This document shows positions 8,249-17,028 of a stretch of DNA of 64,000 nt, piece after piece. The notes beneath the pieces are model-generated. The model had not been told where the DNA came from. It worked only from the letters and a program-made list of their open reading frames with translations, and made no database searches. Every line of letters begins with the position of its first letter. Within the stretch, counting starts at the first letter, position 1. Position numbers and translations under genes: made by a program. The DNA is from Rhodococcus ruber (GTDB taxonomy: Bacteria > Actinomycetota > Actinomycetes > Mycobacteriales > Mycobacteriaceae), in NCBI RefSeq assembly GCF_027270735.1, contig NZ_JAPWIJ010000004.1, positions 124,001 through 188,000 of the forward strand, given 5' to 3'.

Positions 8249-8271
8249 GAGAGCATTTGGTCGAGCGGCCG

Positions 8272-8288
8272 AAAAAAACCCCGGGTTT
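8272..8288 (-). terminator. Short stem with a T7 tract after the GAF gene
   Basis: On the minus strand, AAACC-CGG-GGTTT is followed by more T residues (the plus strand reads a run of seven A). The stem is short (5 bp), so termination would be weak. It lies 45 bp past the GAF stop codon and before the transferase gene. Confidence 0.35.
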
Positions 8289-8332
8289 GGTTGCGAGCGA
8301 AAAATGTGAATGCGTGGTGGGAAACAGCGCGA

Positions 8333-9040
8333 TTAATCGAAAATTCGCTCGCGGATAATCCACGCCAAATCCTGCAGTATCTGAATGTGGCCGGTGGTCC
8401 ACTGGCGAGGCCGCTGGTCCCAAACACACACGGTGCCTACGGAGAATCCATCGTCGTCGACGATCGGAACTCCGAGGTAGGAAACCAGCAACTTCGCCTG
8501 AACCGATGGGTGGTCCTTGAGGTTTTCGAGTAGTCGTGCGTCCTCGACCACCAGTGGTTGGCCGAGGTCGATCGCATATCGGCAGATCGACCCTTCGATA
8601 GGAACCTCACGCGCACTGCCGATTTCGGGAGGTAGTCCTAGCGCGCTCTTGAAAAACTGACGCTTGTCGTCCAGTAGGGAGAACGCAGCAGATGGGGCGT
8701 CCAAGGCATCGGCCACAATTGCCACAACCCTGTCGTAGTCCGCCTCGGAATGGGTGTCCATCAGGCCTGTACGAGCAACAGCAGCGAGGCGATCGGGCTC
8801 GTCGATGGCAGTACCGAAGACTCTGGTCGCGACTGCTTTTCGGGGACGGTCCTCGGTCCCATCGCGCAGGGCACGGAGCAACGAGCCGACGTCGGAGTCT
8901 CGATCATCGGACAGTTCGAGTACAAGTCGGTCGATGACGGCCCGCCGGATGTATGCCTCGGTCGAAATACCGGTTTTTGCCGCCTGTCGGGCGAGTAGCT
9001 CGTTCAGTCGGTCGTCGAAACCCGGGTATCCTGTCGTCAT
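8333..9040 (-). CDS. GAF-domain protein with a ribbon-helix-helix-like N-terminus
   Basis: A 235-aa cytoplasmic protein. Residues 1-55 (for example LNELLARQAAKTGISTEAYI followed by RRAVIDRLVLEL) look like a ribbon-helix-helix or CopG-type segment. Residues about 85-230 form a GAF domain of the signalling type, with the segment around SLLDDKRQFFKSALGLPPEI, then SICRYAIDLGQPLVVEDA and SYLGVPIVDDDGFSVGTVCV. GAF domains of this subtype often accompany sensor proteins; no kinase or cyclase domain is present. ATG 9040 lies 7 nt after a TAGCAT box, so the mRNA may be leaderless. It lies upstream of the lone sugar transferase on the same strand; a regulatory link is possible but unproven. Confidence 0.8.
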   Translation of the reverse strand: MTTGYPGFDDRLNELLARQAAKTGISTEAYIRRAVIDRLVLELSDDRDSDVGSLLRALRDGTEDRPRKAVATRVFGTAIDEPDRLAAVARTGLMDTHSEADYDRVVAIVADALDAPSAAFSLLDDKRQFFKSALGLPPEIGSAREVPIEGSICRYAIDLGQPLVVEDARLLENLKDHPSVQAKLLVSYLGVPIVDDDGFSVGTVCVWDQRPRQWTTGHIQILQDLAWIIRERIFD

Positions 9041-9047
9041 TGTCCAT

Positions 9048-9053
9048 ATGCTA
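9048..9053 (-). promoter_or_regulatory. -10 box TAGCAT, leaderless candidate for the GAF gene
   Basis: A TANNNT hexamer ends 7 nt before the ATG at 9040, the spacing expected when transcription starts at the start codon. No Shine-Dalgarno-like sequence is visible. Confidence 0.5.
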
Positions 9054-9251
9054 GTTCAGGCCAAGTTGCTTTACTTCGCCAAACCGTCGACGCATTCCAT
9101 ATCGTCGGTGCGCGAATGTACTGGCGCCGGTGTCGGCGGTGCCGTGACCTGTGAGTGTCCTCGACGACGCTGGCCTACCCCGCGTCGACGCCCTTGCGTC
9201 CGAGCATGCGGCACCGTAGAACCACCGGTTTCGCTACCGATTCTCGTGGGC

Positions 9252-9257
9252 TATGGT
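9252..9257 (+). promoter_or_regulatory. -10 box TATGGT, leaderless candidate for the hydrolase gene
   Basis: TATGGT ends 6 nt before ATG 9264, with no ribosome-binding site between. This spacing fits a leaderless transcript and helps fix the start codon of the downstream hydrolase. Confidence 0.5.
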
Positions 9258-9263
9258 CTGCCC

Positions 9264-10187
9264 ATGAATTCGCAGCCGGGGGGCTCGGTAGCCGACCGTA
9301 TGGACATCACGTTCCAGTCGAGCGGGGTGGACTGTGCGGCCTGGCTGTACCTGCCGGACAGTGCCGATCCAGCTCCGGTGATCGTCATGGCGCACGGTCT
9401 CGGCGGTACCCGGGAGATGCGGCTCGACGCCTATGCCGAGCGGTTCCGTGCCGCCGGGTACGCCTGCCTGGTGTTCGACTATCGCTATTTCGGGGCCAGC
9501 GGCGGCGAGCCGCGCCAGCTGCTCGATATCGAGTCCCAATTGCAGGACTGGGCGTCGGCCATCGCCCATGCCCGTTCGCGAACCGATGTGGACAACGGTC
9601 GAATCGTGTTGTGGGGCTCGTCGTTCGGCGGGGGCCACGTCATCGTCGCTGCCGCCCGAGACCAACAGGTCGTGGCCGTCGTGGCGCAGTGCCCGTTCAC
9701 CGACGGCATCTCGTCGGGACGTGCGTCGAACACGTGGACCTCGGTGAAGCTGTCCGGCAGGGCTGTGGCGGACCTCGCGGGATCGGTGATCGGGCGCCCG
9801 CCACTGATGGTGGCGACGGCTGGGCGGCCCGGGACGACCGCATTGATGACCTCACCCGACAGTTACGACGGCTATCTGGCTCTCGCGCCCGACGCCGACG
9901 AATCGTTCCACAATCGAGTAGCAGCCAGAGTCGCGCTGCAGATCGTGCGGCACCGGCCCGGACGTCGAGCCGAGGATGTCCGATGCCCCATTCTGTTCGT
10001 CGTCTGCGAGACGGACTCGGTCGCGCCCGCGAAAGCAACCCTGCGGTACGCGCGGAAGGCTCCGCGCGGTGAGATCAAGACCTACGACGCCGGTCACTTC
10101 GAGATCTATCTGGGAGAAGCGTTCGAGAGGGTGGTCGCAGATCAGCTCGAGTTTCTGACACGAACCGTGCCACCGCACCTTCAGTAG
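9264..10187 (+). CDS. Alpha/beta-hydrolase family protein
   Basis: A 307-aa serine hydrolase of the dienelactone-hydrolase/X-Pro-peptidase-like fold. Seen: the oxyanion segment VIVMAHGLGGTREMRL, the FDYRYFGASGG turn, the nucleophile elbow VLWGSSFGGGHV (G-S-S-F-G), an Asp in FVVCETDSVAP and a terminal His in YDAGHFEIY, so the catalytic triad is complete. Substrate unknown. The open frame extends far upstream, but ATG 9264 is chosen because the fold begins soon after it and a TATGGT box lies 6 nt before it. The 3' end overlaps the convergent nitrate reductase gene by 7 bp. Confidence 0.88.
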   Translation: MNSQPGGSVADRMDITFQSSGVDCAAWLYLPDSADPAPVIVMAHGLGGTREMRLDAYAERFRAAGYACLVFDYRYFGASGGEPRQLLDIESQLQDWASAIAHARSRTDVDNGRIVLWGSSFGGGHVIVAAARDQQVVAVVAQCPFTDGISSGRASNTWTSVKLSGRAVADLAGSVIGRPPLMVATAGRPGTTALMTSPDSYDGYLALAPDADESFHNRVAARVALQIVRHRPGRRAEDVRCPILFVVCETDSVAPAKATLRYARKAPRGEIKTYDAGHFEIYLGEAFERVVADQLEFLTRTVPPHLQ

Positions 10188-13100
10188 ACGTCGCGCACGT
10201 AGCGCTTCTCGGCAGCAAGAGCTTTGACGTAGGCCTCGGCACTGCTGGGAGCGAGCTTTCCGTGCTGGGCCACCACCCCCTTCAGTGCGGCGTCGACGTC
10301 CTTGGCCATTCGCGTTGCATCGCCGCAGACGTAGAAGTGGGCACCACGAGCAATCCAGTTCCACAGCTCGGCCCCGTGCTCGCGCATCCGATCTTGGACG
10401 TAGACCTTGTCTTTCTGATCGCGCGAGAAGGCAACGTCCAGGCGGCTGAGCGACCCGTCCCGCATCATCTCCGTCAGTTCGTCTCGGTAGTAGAAATCGG
10501 TATCGGCATGTTGCTCACCGAAGAACAGCCAATTCTGGCCGGTGTGCCCCAGAGCCCGACGCTCGTGCAGGAACGCTCTGAACGGAGCGACGCCCGTGCC
10601 GGGTCCGACCATGATCATCGGGGTGGCGGGGTCGTCCGGTGGTTTGAAATGCGGGGACTTCTGCACGAAGATCCCCACCTCGTCGTTCGCCGCGTGGTCG
10701 GCCAGATACGTCGAGCACACGCCGCGCCGCGGAACTCCGTGCACGTTGTACCGCACCGCCGACACGGTCACCTGTACCTCGTTGGGATTCTCCTTCGGAC
10801 TCGACGAAATCGAATACAGCCGCGGTTGCAGCGGTTTGAGAACTCCCAGCCAATCTTCTGTCGACGCCCGAACCGGATGTGCAGCAAGGACATCGATCGA
10901 CTGACGGCCCCACATCCAGTCGAGCAACGCATGTTTGTTGTCGGGATGCAGCATCTCTTCGAGATCGTCGACCGCAGTCCGGCGGTGGATGAACTTCAAC
11001 AGATCCGGTGTCGCCCGGGCGATCTCGAGATGGCCGCGCAGTGCCGTGCGCAATGTCATGTCACCGGATCCACTGAGGTCCACACTCGTTCCGCCGTCCA
11101 GTCCGGTGGCCAGTAACCACTCGTCGACGAAAGCATCGCTGTTGCGCGGCCAGACTCCGAGTGCATCACCGACCTCGTAGTCGAGTGTTCCGTCGGGTAG
11201 ATGAAAGCCGAGTTGGCGTACGTCTTTCATCGACCCGCGCGAATTCAGTACTCGGTTGCGTACGAGAGTCGTCACGAGCGGAGACTTCTTGTTGTAGCGC
11301 GCAGGGGTGGGCTCGTGTGTTGTCCGTTCCATGGGTTGCGCCGTCGTCGGCGCGACGAGACCACCTGTGTTCGAGGGGGTGGAGTCTTCGTCGTGACGAA
11401 GGTAGTGCACCACCGCATCGAGCCACGATGCCGCCTCGTCTTCGTAGTCGGGTTCACAGTCGACTCGGTCCAGGAACCGGGTAGCACCCAATTCGAAGAG
11501 GCGCTCGTCGATCTTGCGGCCGTGGCCGCAGAAGTCGGCGTAGCTCGAGTCGCCGAAAGCGAGCACTGCGTAACGGATTCCATCGAGACTGGGCACCGAC
11601 TCGGCGACCAGGCTGTCCCAGAAGGCCGCTCCGTTGTCCGGAGCTTCGCCGTCACCTGTTGTAGAGCTGACGATCAGCACATCTGCCTGGACGGGCAGTC
11701 GATCGACGGTGAACGAGTCCATCGAGTGCTCCGCGACGGTCAACCCTGCTCCCCTCAGGTGCGAAAGACAGGTCTGCGAGTATTCCTCGGCAGTCCCGGT
11801 CTGCGAGGCCCACAGCAGAAGTAACGGCCGCCCCGACGAGTCGGGGGAGAGGTTCGGGTCCGTGGTCGGCGTGCCGTCGAAGTCTATTCTGCGCGAATAC
11901 AATCCGGCGAGAACTCCGTCGAGCCACGCATGAGTCTCGGGGGACAGGGGTGTCTTCGCCGGCAGGGTGGGAGTTCCTACGGCCGCACGACCTGCCGCGC
12001 TCCCCAGACCCTCCAGCAACCCTGCGATGTAGCTCTGTTCGGCCGCGGTGAACGGTGCCGACGGGCGGGCGGGGCGGCCGACTATCGCGGCGAGTGCGTC
12101 GATCGGATCATCGGCAACGTTCTCGACCACAGGTGACGGTGGCTTCACTGCAGCAACTCTGGTGAGTGTGACTGCGCACGCCTTGAACTCGGGTTGCTGG
12201 CTGTACGGATCGATCGCGTCGTTGGTGACCGCATTGATCGCCAGATCTTCGCCGAACTCGTCGTTCCAGTGGAACGGCGCGAAGCAGTTGCCCGGCAGAA
12301 CTCGATCGGTGACGACTGCCGGGAGTACCGCTCGGCCCCGTCGAGATACGATTTCCACACTGTCACCCTCGGTCAGACCGAGACGGTCGGCGTCGATGGC
12401 ATGTACCTCGACGAACGGGCCGGAATCGAGCTTGTTCAGCTTGGCGACCTTGCCGGTTTTGGTCATGGTGTGCCACTGATGGGGCAGACGGCCCGTATTG
12501 AGAACGAAAGGGTAGTCGTCGTCGGGCATCTCGGCAGGTGCCATGCTCGGCCTGGCGAAGAACTGTGCTCGTCCGCTGGGGGTGGGGAAGGACAGTGCCG
12601 GAATCGATCCGTCCTCGCAGACACGTTGTCTCTGGCTGACCCCGTCGTTCAGGTAGCGGATCGGGCTTCTGGTGGTCGTTGCATCGGGCGGGCACGGCCA
12701 CTGGAGTGGATTCTCGCGCAGGCGCTCGTAGGTGACACCCCGGATGTCGTAGCCGGTGTCGGGGTTCCAGAATTGCTTGATCTCCTCGAACACCTCCTCG
12801 GCGCTCGAATAGGTGAATGCCTCCGAATATCCCAGCGCGCAGGCCATGTCGGCGATGATCTTCCAGTCCGGCAGAGCACCGCCCGGTGCCTCGACTGCCG
12901 GTTGGAACAGTGTCAGGTTGCGCTCGGAATTGACCATCACGCCCTCGGCTTCCGTCCACAGGGCCGCGGGAAGCATGACATCGGCGTAGCTGTTGGTCTC
13001 GGTATCGGCGAATGCGTCCTGTGTGATCACCAACTCGGCGCGTTCCAGGCCGTCGATCACGGTCGTTCGATTGGCCACGGAGGCAACCGGATTGGTGCAG

Positions 13101-14359
13101 ATGATCCAACAGGCCTTGATCTCCCCCGCAGCCAGCTTGGAGAACATCTCGATGGTTCCGCCGCCGACGTCGGTGCGGAGCCTTCCCTCGGGGATGCCCC
13201 AACGGTCCTCGACGAATTCACGGTCGGCATCTGCGATCACCGACCGCTGTCCCGGGAGTCCCGGGCCCATGTAGCCCATTTCTCGTCCGCCCATGGCGTT
13301 CGGTTGTCCGGTCAAGGAGAAGGGTCCACTTCCGGTCTTGCAGATGGCACCGGTGGCCAGATGAAGGTTGCACAGTGCGTTGGTGTTCCAGGTTCCGTGC
13401 GTCGACTGGTTGAGGCCCATCGTCCAGCAGCTCATCCAGTTGTTCGCTTCACCGATCATCGCGGCCGCAGCGCGCAGGTCCTGCCCATCGAGACCTGTTG
13501 CAGCGCAGACTTTGTCCAGGGTGTAATCGGCGAGGAATTCCGGCATCGCGTCCCACCCGTCGGTGAACGTCGTAATGAAGTCGGGGTCGGTGTTTCCGGC
13601 CTCGACGATGAGCGCGAGCAATCCGTTGAGCAGGGCCAGATCCGAGCCCGGCTCGAGCTGCAGATGCAGGTTGGCCTTGTCTGCGGTGGCGGTACGTCGA
13701 GGGTCCACGACGATCAGCTTCGCGCCTGCCTTGACGCGGTCCATCATCCGCAGAAACAGAATGGGGTGGCAGTCGGCCATGTTGGAGCCGATGACGAAAA
13801 AGACATCGGCGTGGTCGAAGTCCTCGTAGGAGCCGGGCGGGCCGTCGGCACCGAGCGACTGTTTGTATCCGGTTCCCGCACTCGCCATACACAGTCGCGA
13901 GTTGGATTCGATCTGGTTGGTGCCGATGAAACCCTTGGCCAACTTGTTCGACAGGTACTGAGCTTCGATCGACATCTGCCCCGATACGTACAGTGCCACT
14001 GCATCGGGACCGTGCTCGTCGATGATGGTGCGGAGCCGCCCAGCGGCGTCGTTGATCGCCACCGCTGTGTCCGCGCTTTCCGAGCGCTCGCCGCGGCGAC
14101 GCCGAATCTGCGCTTTCTCGAGCCTGCCGGGCCCGGCCAGCATGTCTGCGGTGGTCGTCCCCTTGGTGCACAAGCGGCCGAAGTTGGCCGGATGAGACTT
14201 GTCGCCGACGGACTTGGTGACTACCGGGCGTGCGTCCGCCGACGCCGAGAGGCCGCCGACCTGGAGCACCATTCCGCATCCCACACCGCAGTACGCGCAG
14301 AGTGTCTTCACCGTGGTGACCATGGATTCCACAGTGCCCGGCTCAGGGTGCGCGGCCAT
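10181..14359 (-). CDS. Assimilatory nitrate reductase fused to a CysJ-type NADPH-flavoprotein
   Basis: A single 1392-aa frame. Residues about 1-730: molybdopterin (MopB) nitrate reductase with an N-terminal 4Fe-4S site, CAYCGVGC (Cys 21, 24, 28) plus Cys 64 in RLCTKG, then NPVASVANRT and the C-terminal dinucleotide-binding part. Residues about 730-845: linker. Residues 845-985: flavodoxin-like FMN domain (LLWASQTGTAEEYSQ, SSTTGDGEAPDNG). Residues about 1018-1240: FAD domain of sulfite-reductase flavoproteins (RLYSISSSP). Residues 1246-1392: NADPH domain (MVGPGTGVAPFRAFL) ending in VRDVY. Nitrate would be reduced to nitrite with electrons passed from NADPH through FAD, FMN and Fe-S to molybdenum in one chain. 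No nirBD or transporter gene is adjacent. ATG 14359 is used; ATG 14323 (residue 13) is an alternative. Confidence 0.93.
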   Translation of the reverse strand: MAAHPEPGTVESMVTTVKTLCAYCGVGCGMVLQVGGLSASADARPVVTKSVGDKSHPANFGRLCTKGTTTADMLAGPGRLEKAQIRRRRGERSESADTAVAINDAAGRLRTIIDEHGPDAVALYVSGQMSIEAQYLSNKLAKGFIGTNQIESNSRLCMASAGTGYKQSLGADGPPGSYEDFDHADVFFVIGSNMADCHPILFLRMMDRVKAGAKLIVVDPRRTATADKANLHLQLEPGSDLALLNGLLALIVEAGNTDPDFITTFTDGWDAMPEFLADYTLDKVCAATGLDGQDLRAAAAMIGEANNWMSCWTMGLNQSTHGTWNTNALCNLHLATGAICKTGSGPFSLTGQPNAMGGREMGYMGPGLPGQRSVIADADREFVEDRWGIPEGRLRTDVGGGTIEMFSKLAAGEIKACWIICTNPVASVANRTTVIDGLERAELVITQDAFADTETNSYADVMLPAALWTEAEGVMVNSERNLTLFQPAVEAPGGALPDWKIIADMACALGYSEAFTYSSAEEVFEEIKQFWNPDTGYDIRGVTYERLRENPLQWPCPPDATTTRSPIRYLNDGVSQRQRVCEDGSIPALSFPTPSGRAQFFARPSMAPAEMPDDDYPFVLNTGRLPHQWHTMTKTGKVAKLNKLDSGPFVEVHAIDADRLGLTEGDSVEIVSRRGRAVLPAVVTDRVLPGNCFAPFHWNDEFGEDLAINAVTNDAIDPYSQQPEFKACAVTLTRVAAVKPPSPVVENVADDPIDALAAIVGRPARPSAPFTAAEQSYIAGLLEGLGSAAGRAAVGTPTLPAKTPLSPETHAWLDGVLAGLYSRRIDFDGTPTTDPNLSPDSSGRPLLLLWASQTGTAEEYSQTCLSHLRGAGLTVAEHSMDSFTVDRLPVQADVLIVSSTTGDGEAPDNGAAFWDSLVAESVPSLDGIRYAVLAFGDSSYADFCGHGRKIDERLFELGATRFLDRVDCEPDYEDEAASWLDAVVHYLRHDEDSTPSNTGGLVAPTTAQPMERTTHEPTPARYNKKSPLVTTLVRNRVLNSRGSMKDVRQLGFHLPDGTLDYEVGDALGVWPRNSDAFVDEWLLATGLDGGTSVDLSGSGDMTLRTALRGHLEIARATPDLLKFIHRRTAVDDLEEMLHPDNKHALLDWMWGRQSIDVLAAHPVRASTEDWLGVLKPLQPRLYSISSSPKENPNEVQVTVSAVRYNVHGVPRRGVCSTYLADHAANDEVGIFVQKSPHFKPPDDPATPMIMVGPGTGVAPFRAFLHERRALGHTGQNWLFFGEQHADTDFYYRDELTEMMRDGSLSRLDVAFSRDQKDKVYVQDRMREHGAELWNWIARGAHFYVCGDATRMAKDVDAALKGVVAQHGKLAPSSAEAYVKALAAEKRYVRDVY

Positions 14360-14584
14360 TACACGTCAGTTAGCCGGATATGACGTTGTCCTCACCGTGC
14401 TGTGCAGGGCTCGGTGATCTCGTGTCGTGAAGCGCATTGCGTGGGGTGAGGAGGTAACACGAACTTTGCGCCTCGCGATTGGTACTCGAACGTTATTCAT
14501 CGAACGGGCTGTCGAGTGGAATGTGAAGATTCTCCGCTGGCACAATCGTTCGAATCGGGATCGAAGTGGGAAGTGGTGTGGTTG

Positions 14585-15778
14585 ATGAGGGTGAATCGCG
14601 GATTCGTACTCGCCGCGGTGGGAGTCGTCGCTTCGGTGGCGGTCCTGTCGGGATGCAGTTCTGCGTCGGACATTTCCGAGCCCTCGGTTCCCATCGACTC
14701 CAATCCCATGACCGAGCTGATGAAGCCGAAATTGACCTCGAGTGTCCTCGACGGAGCAGTCGGATTCTCGCCCGCCGACCCGGTGACCGTCTCGGTGGCC
14801 GACGGCAAATTGTCCTCGGTGACGATGCTCAACCCGGCCGGCGTGCCGGTGTCGGGGGCTATCGCGCCCGACGGGTTGTCGTGGACCAACACCGAGCCGC
14901 TCGGCTACGACCGCGAGTATCGCGTGCAGGCCGACGCTTATGGACTCGGGGGAGCGTCGAGCACGGTCACCAGCTTCACCACCAGTCAGCCCGGTAACTT
15001 CACCAAGCCGTACGTTCTGCCGAATCCCGGTGCCATCGTGGGTATCGGGCAGCCCGTCGCGGTCCAGTTCGACGAAGCGATCACCGACAAGCTTGCTGCA
15101 CAGAACGCGATCACGGTGACCACGACGCCTGCTGTCGAAGGCGCGTTCTACTGGGTCAACAACAAAGAGGTTCGCTGGCGACCACAGAACTACTGGGCAC
15201 CGGGCACCAAGGTCGACGTGGCGGTGAACGTGTACGGACGCGACCTCGGTGACGACATCTACGGTCAGGAGAACGCGACGACGTCGTTCACGATCGGTGA
15301 TGCCGTCATCGCCACCGCCGACGACAACACCAAGCAGGTCACGTTCAACGTCAACGGCCAGGACGTCATCACCATGCCGACGTCGATGGGCAAGGACAGC
15401 ACCCCGACCGACAACGGCGTGTACATCATCGGTGACCGTTTCGAGCACCTCGTGATGGATTCTTCGACGTACGGCGTGCCGGTCAACTCGTCCACCGGAT
15501 ACCGAACGCCCGTCGACTGGGCGACGCGAATGTCTTACAGCGGCATCTTCTTCCACTCCGCACCGTGGTCGGTGGGGCAACAGGGGTACTCGAACGCCTC
15601 GCACGGTTGCCTGAATCTGAGCCCGACCAATGCCAAGTGGGTCTACGACAACACCAAGCGCGGCGACATCGTCGTGGTGAAGAACACCGTAGGTGGAACG
15701 CTGTCGGGTACCGATGGCCTCGGCGATTGGAACATCCCGTGGGACGAGTGGAAAGCGGGCAACGCCACCACGGTCTGA
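14585..15778 (+). CDS. L,D-transpeptidase, secreted lipoprotein (LdtMt2-like)
   Basis: About 397 aa. An N-terminal signal with lipobox ([12 protein letters not shown]) predicts lipidation at Cys and anchoring outside the membrane. Two Ig-like domains follow (about 40-250), then the YkuD catalytic domain with HSAPWS and the active-site motif [17 protein letters not shown], containing His and the nucleophilic Cys. Such enzymes make 3-3 cross-links in peptidoglycan, with tetrapeptide donors, and are the main cross-linkers in mycobacteria and relatives. The C-terminal WNIPWDEW tail is typical of the LdtMt2 group. ATG 14585 is chosen just before the signal peptide; the longer frame from 14516 adds no signal-like sequence. 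It converges with an M23 peptidase 19 bp away. Confidence 0.93.
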   Translation: MRVNRGFVLAAVGVVASVAVLSGCSSASDISEPSVPIDSNPMTELMKPKLTSSVLDGAVGFSPADPVTVSVADGKLSSVTMLNPAGVPVSGAIAPDGLSWTNTEPLGYDREYRVQADAYGLGGASSTVTSFTTSQPGNFTKPYVLPNPGAIVGIGQPVAVQFDEAITDKLAAQNAITVTTTPAVEGAFYWVNNKEVRWRPQNYWAPGTKVDVAVNVYGRDLGDDIYGQENATTSFTIGDAVIATADDNTKQVTFNVNGQDVITMPTSMGKDSTPTDNGVYIIGDRFEHLVMDSSTYGVPVNSSTGYRTPVDWATRMSYSGIFFHSAPWSVGQQGYSNASHGCLNLSPTNAKWVYDNTKRGDIVVVKNTVGGTLSGTDGLGDWNIPWDEWKAGNATTV

Positions 15779-15797
15779 TCGGTTTCTGTCGGGTGGA

Positions 15798-16559
15798 TCA
15801 GCTTCGATCGCGGGTTTGATACAGCGAAGGATCGATCCCGAGTGTCTTCAGGTACGCGACCGGTTCGATGCTCGAGCCGTTGTTGCGTACCTCGAAGTGC
15901 AGATGCGGTCCGGTCGAGTTGCCGGTACTGCCGACTGCGCCGAGAACGTCTCCCGGTGCCACCTCGTCGCCGACCGACACTGCGAGGCTGGACTGATGGC
16001 CGTAGTAGGTCTCGGTATTGCCGCTCTTGACCCGAACGAGCTTGCCGTAGCCGTCGCCTGCGTCTCCGGCCTGAACGACGGTTCCGCCGGTCACCGCATG
16101 GATGGGGGTTCCGCTGTCGGCGGCCAGGTCAACGCCCTGGTGGTACTGCGCGCCGTTGCCGGTCGGGTTGTTGCGTCCGCCGTAGCCGGAGGTGATGCGG
16201 TATTTGCCTGCGTCGATCGGGAGCACTGCGCCGCCGAGACCGACGGTCGGCGGCGGCGTCGGTAGTTCGATCTCGGGAACGTCGACAGTGCTCGGCGCGT
16301 CCGGTGAATCCGGGGCGGACAGCACGTCGCCGTCGAGGACGATCGCCGCGACCTGATTGATGAGAACACCGGTGGCGTCGAGCACCGCGGCGAGTATTGC
16401 GGCCCGCTGCTGCGCATCGGGTTGGGGGATCGGAATCTGAGGTAGTTCGATCGTGGGTTGAGCGGTGGCCACCGCTGGGCTGAGCACGCCGGTTGTGCCG
16501 ATGCACAGTGCTGCCGACAAGATCGAACCCGCTATGACTCTGTGCATTCTGCGACCCAC
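15798..16559 (-). CDS. Secreted M23-family metallopeptidase (LytM type)
   Basis: 253 aa. A Sec signal (RVIAGSILSAALCIGTTGVL, cleavage after AVATA) is followed by a helical region, a Pro-rich linker (ELPTPPPTVG) and the C-terminal M23 domain: ITSGYGGRNNPTG, the zinc ligands in YHQGVDLAADSG, YYGHQSSLAVSVGD, and GPHLHFEVRNNG. The complete H..D..HxH set predicts an active peptidoglycan endopeptidase. GTG 16559 has GAGGAGG 6 nt upstream and gives a basic n-region (GRRMHR), so I prefer it to ATG 16547 or the longest frame from 16673. The leader carries a strong hairpin just upstream of the ribosome-binding site. The gene converges on the L,D-transpeptidase gene, forming a wall-remodelling pair. Confidence 0.92.
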   Translation of the reverse strand: MGRRMHRVIAGSILSAALCIGTTGVLSPAVATAQPTIELPQIPIPQPDAQQRAAILAAVLDATGVLINQVAAIVLDGDVLSAPDSPDAPSTVDVPEIELPTPPPTVGLGGAVLPIDAGKYRITSGYGGRNNPTGNGAQYHQGVDLAADSGTPIHAVTGGTVVQAGDAGDGYGKLVRVKSGNTETYYGHQSSLAVSVGDEVAPGDVLGAVGSTGNSTGPHLHFEVRNNGSSIEPVAYLKTLGIDPSLYQTRDRS

Positions 16560-16578
16560 GAAAAGCCTCCTCGTCTGC

Positions 16579-16614
16579 GTCCTCCGCGCACCGTCGGATG
16601 GGTGCGCGCAGGAC
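16579..16614 (-). promoter_or_regulatory. Strong 5'-leader hairpin of the M23 peptidase gene
   Basis: Two 14-nt arms pair at 13 of 14 positions around an 8-nt loop (plus-strand arms 16579-16592 and 16601-16614). It ends 6 nt before the GAGGAGG ribosome-binding site, so folding could gate translation or be the expression platform of a riboswitch. No T-tract follows, so it is not an ordinary terminator. I could not recognise a c-di-AMP (ydaO) aptamer upstream by eye. Confidence 0.5.
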
Positions 16615-16835
16615 GTAAGAACATGTTCGGTGACGCTTCGGGGCACGCTGAACTCACGTAGCAAAAAACACATGAATCACATTGGTACTTTTCTTCCCCA
16701 AAAGTGCCATTAGTAACCGTACGTCACATCAACCCCACAGGAAACCTGAAAGTTGAATTACACCAACGTAATTCGAGGTCAGGGTGGGTGCGTCGGCACC
16801 TCCGGCCCGTCTGAGGCGGATAAAATGAACGCACG

Positions 16836-16867
16836 AAAAAGGCCGGTCTCACGAGGAGACCGGCCTT
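16836..16867 (-). terminator. Rho-independent terminator after tRNA-His
   Basis: A perfect 12-bp stem (AAGGCCGGTCTC pairing with GAGACCGGCCTT, loop of 5) followed on the minus strand by T5. It lies 7 bp past the tRNA-His 3' end and could also stop rightward transcription. Confidence 0.9.
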
Positions 16868-16874
16868 CTTCGTA

Positions 16875-16951
16875 TGGGGTGAGCGACGGGACTCGAACCC
16901 GCGACATCCAGGATCACAACCTGGTGCTCTACCAGCTGAACTACGCCCACC
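16875..16951 (-). tRNA. tRNA-His (GTG anticodon)
   Basis: Read on the minus strand, it has acceptor GTGGGCG pairing with CGCTCAC, D-arm GTTCAGCTGGTAGAGC, anticodon loop TTGTGAT with GTG, and T-loop GGTTCGAGTCC. The extra G at -1 faces C73, as required by histidyl-tRNA synthetase, and CCA is encoded. It is followed by a strong terminator and lies close to orn. Confidence 0.97.
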
Positions 16952-17028
16952 ATTGCACGCGTCCGCAGAACCTTTTCGGGCTCTCCATCAGCAGCGTCGA
17001 CAATACTAGCGGGTTGAATCCGCGGTTG

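Noticed and set aside
12194..14383. 729-codon open frame antisense to the nitrate reductase
   Set aside because: No recognisable domain, composition typical of a shadow frame, and the minus-strand gene shows every expected cofactor motif.
16560..16750. c-di-AMP (ydaO) riboswitch before the M23 peptidase gene
   Set aside because: The expected conserved aptamer segments are not visible by eye; only the hairpin near the ribosome-binding site is supported.
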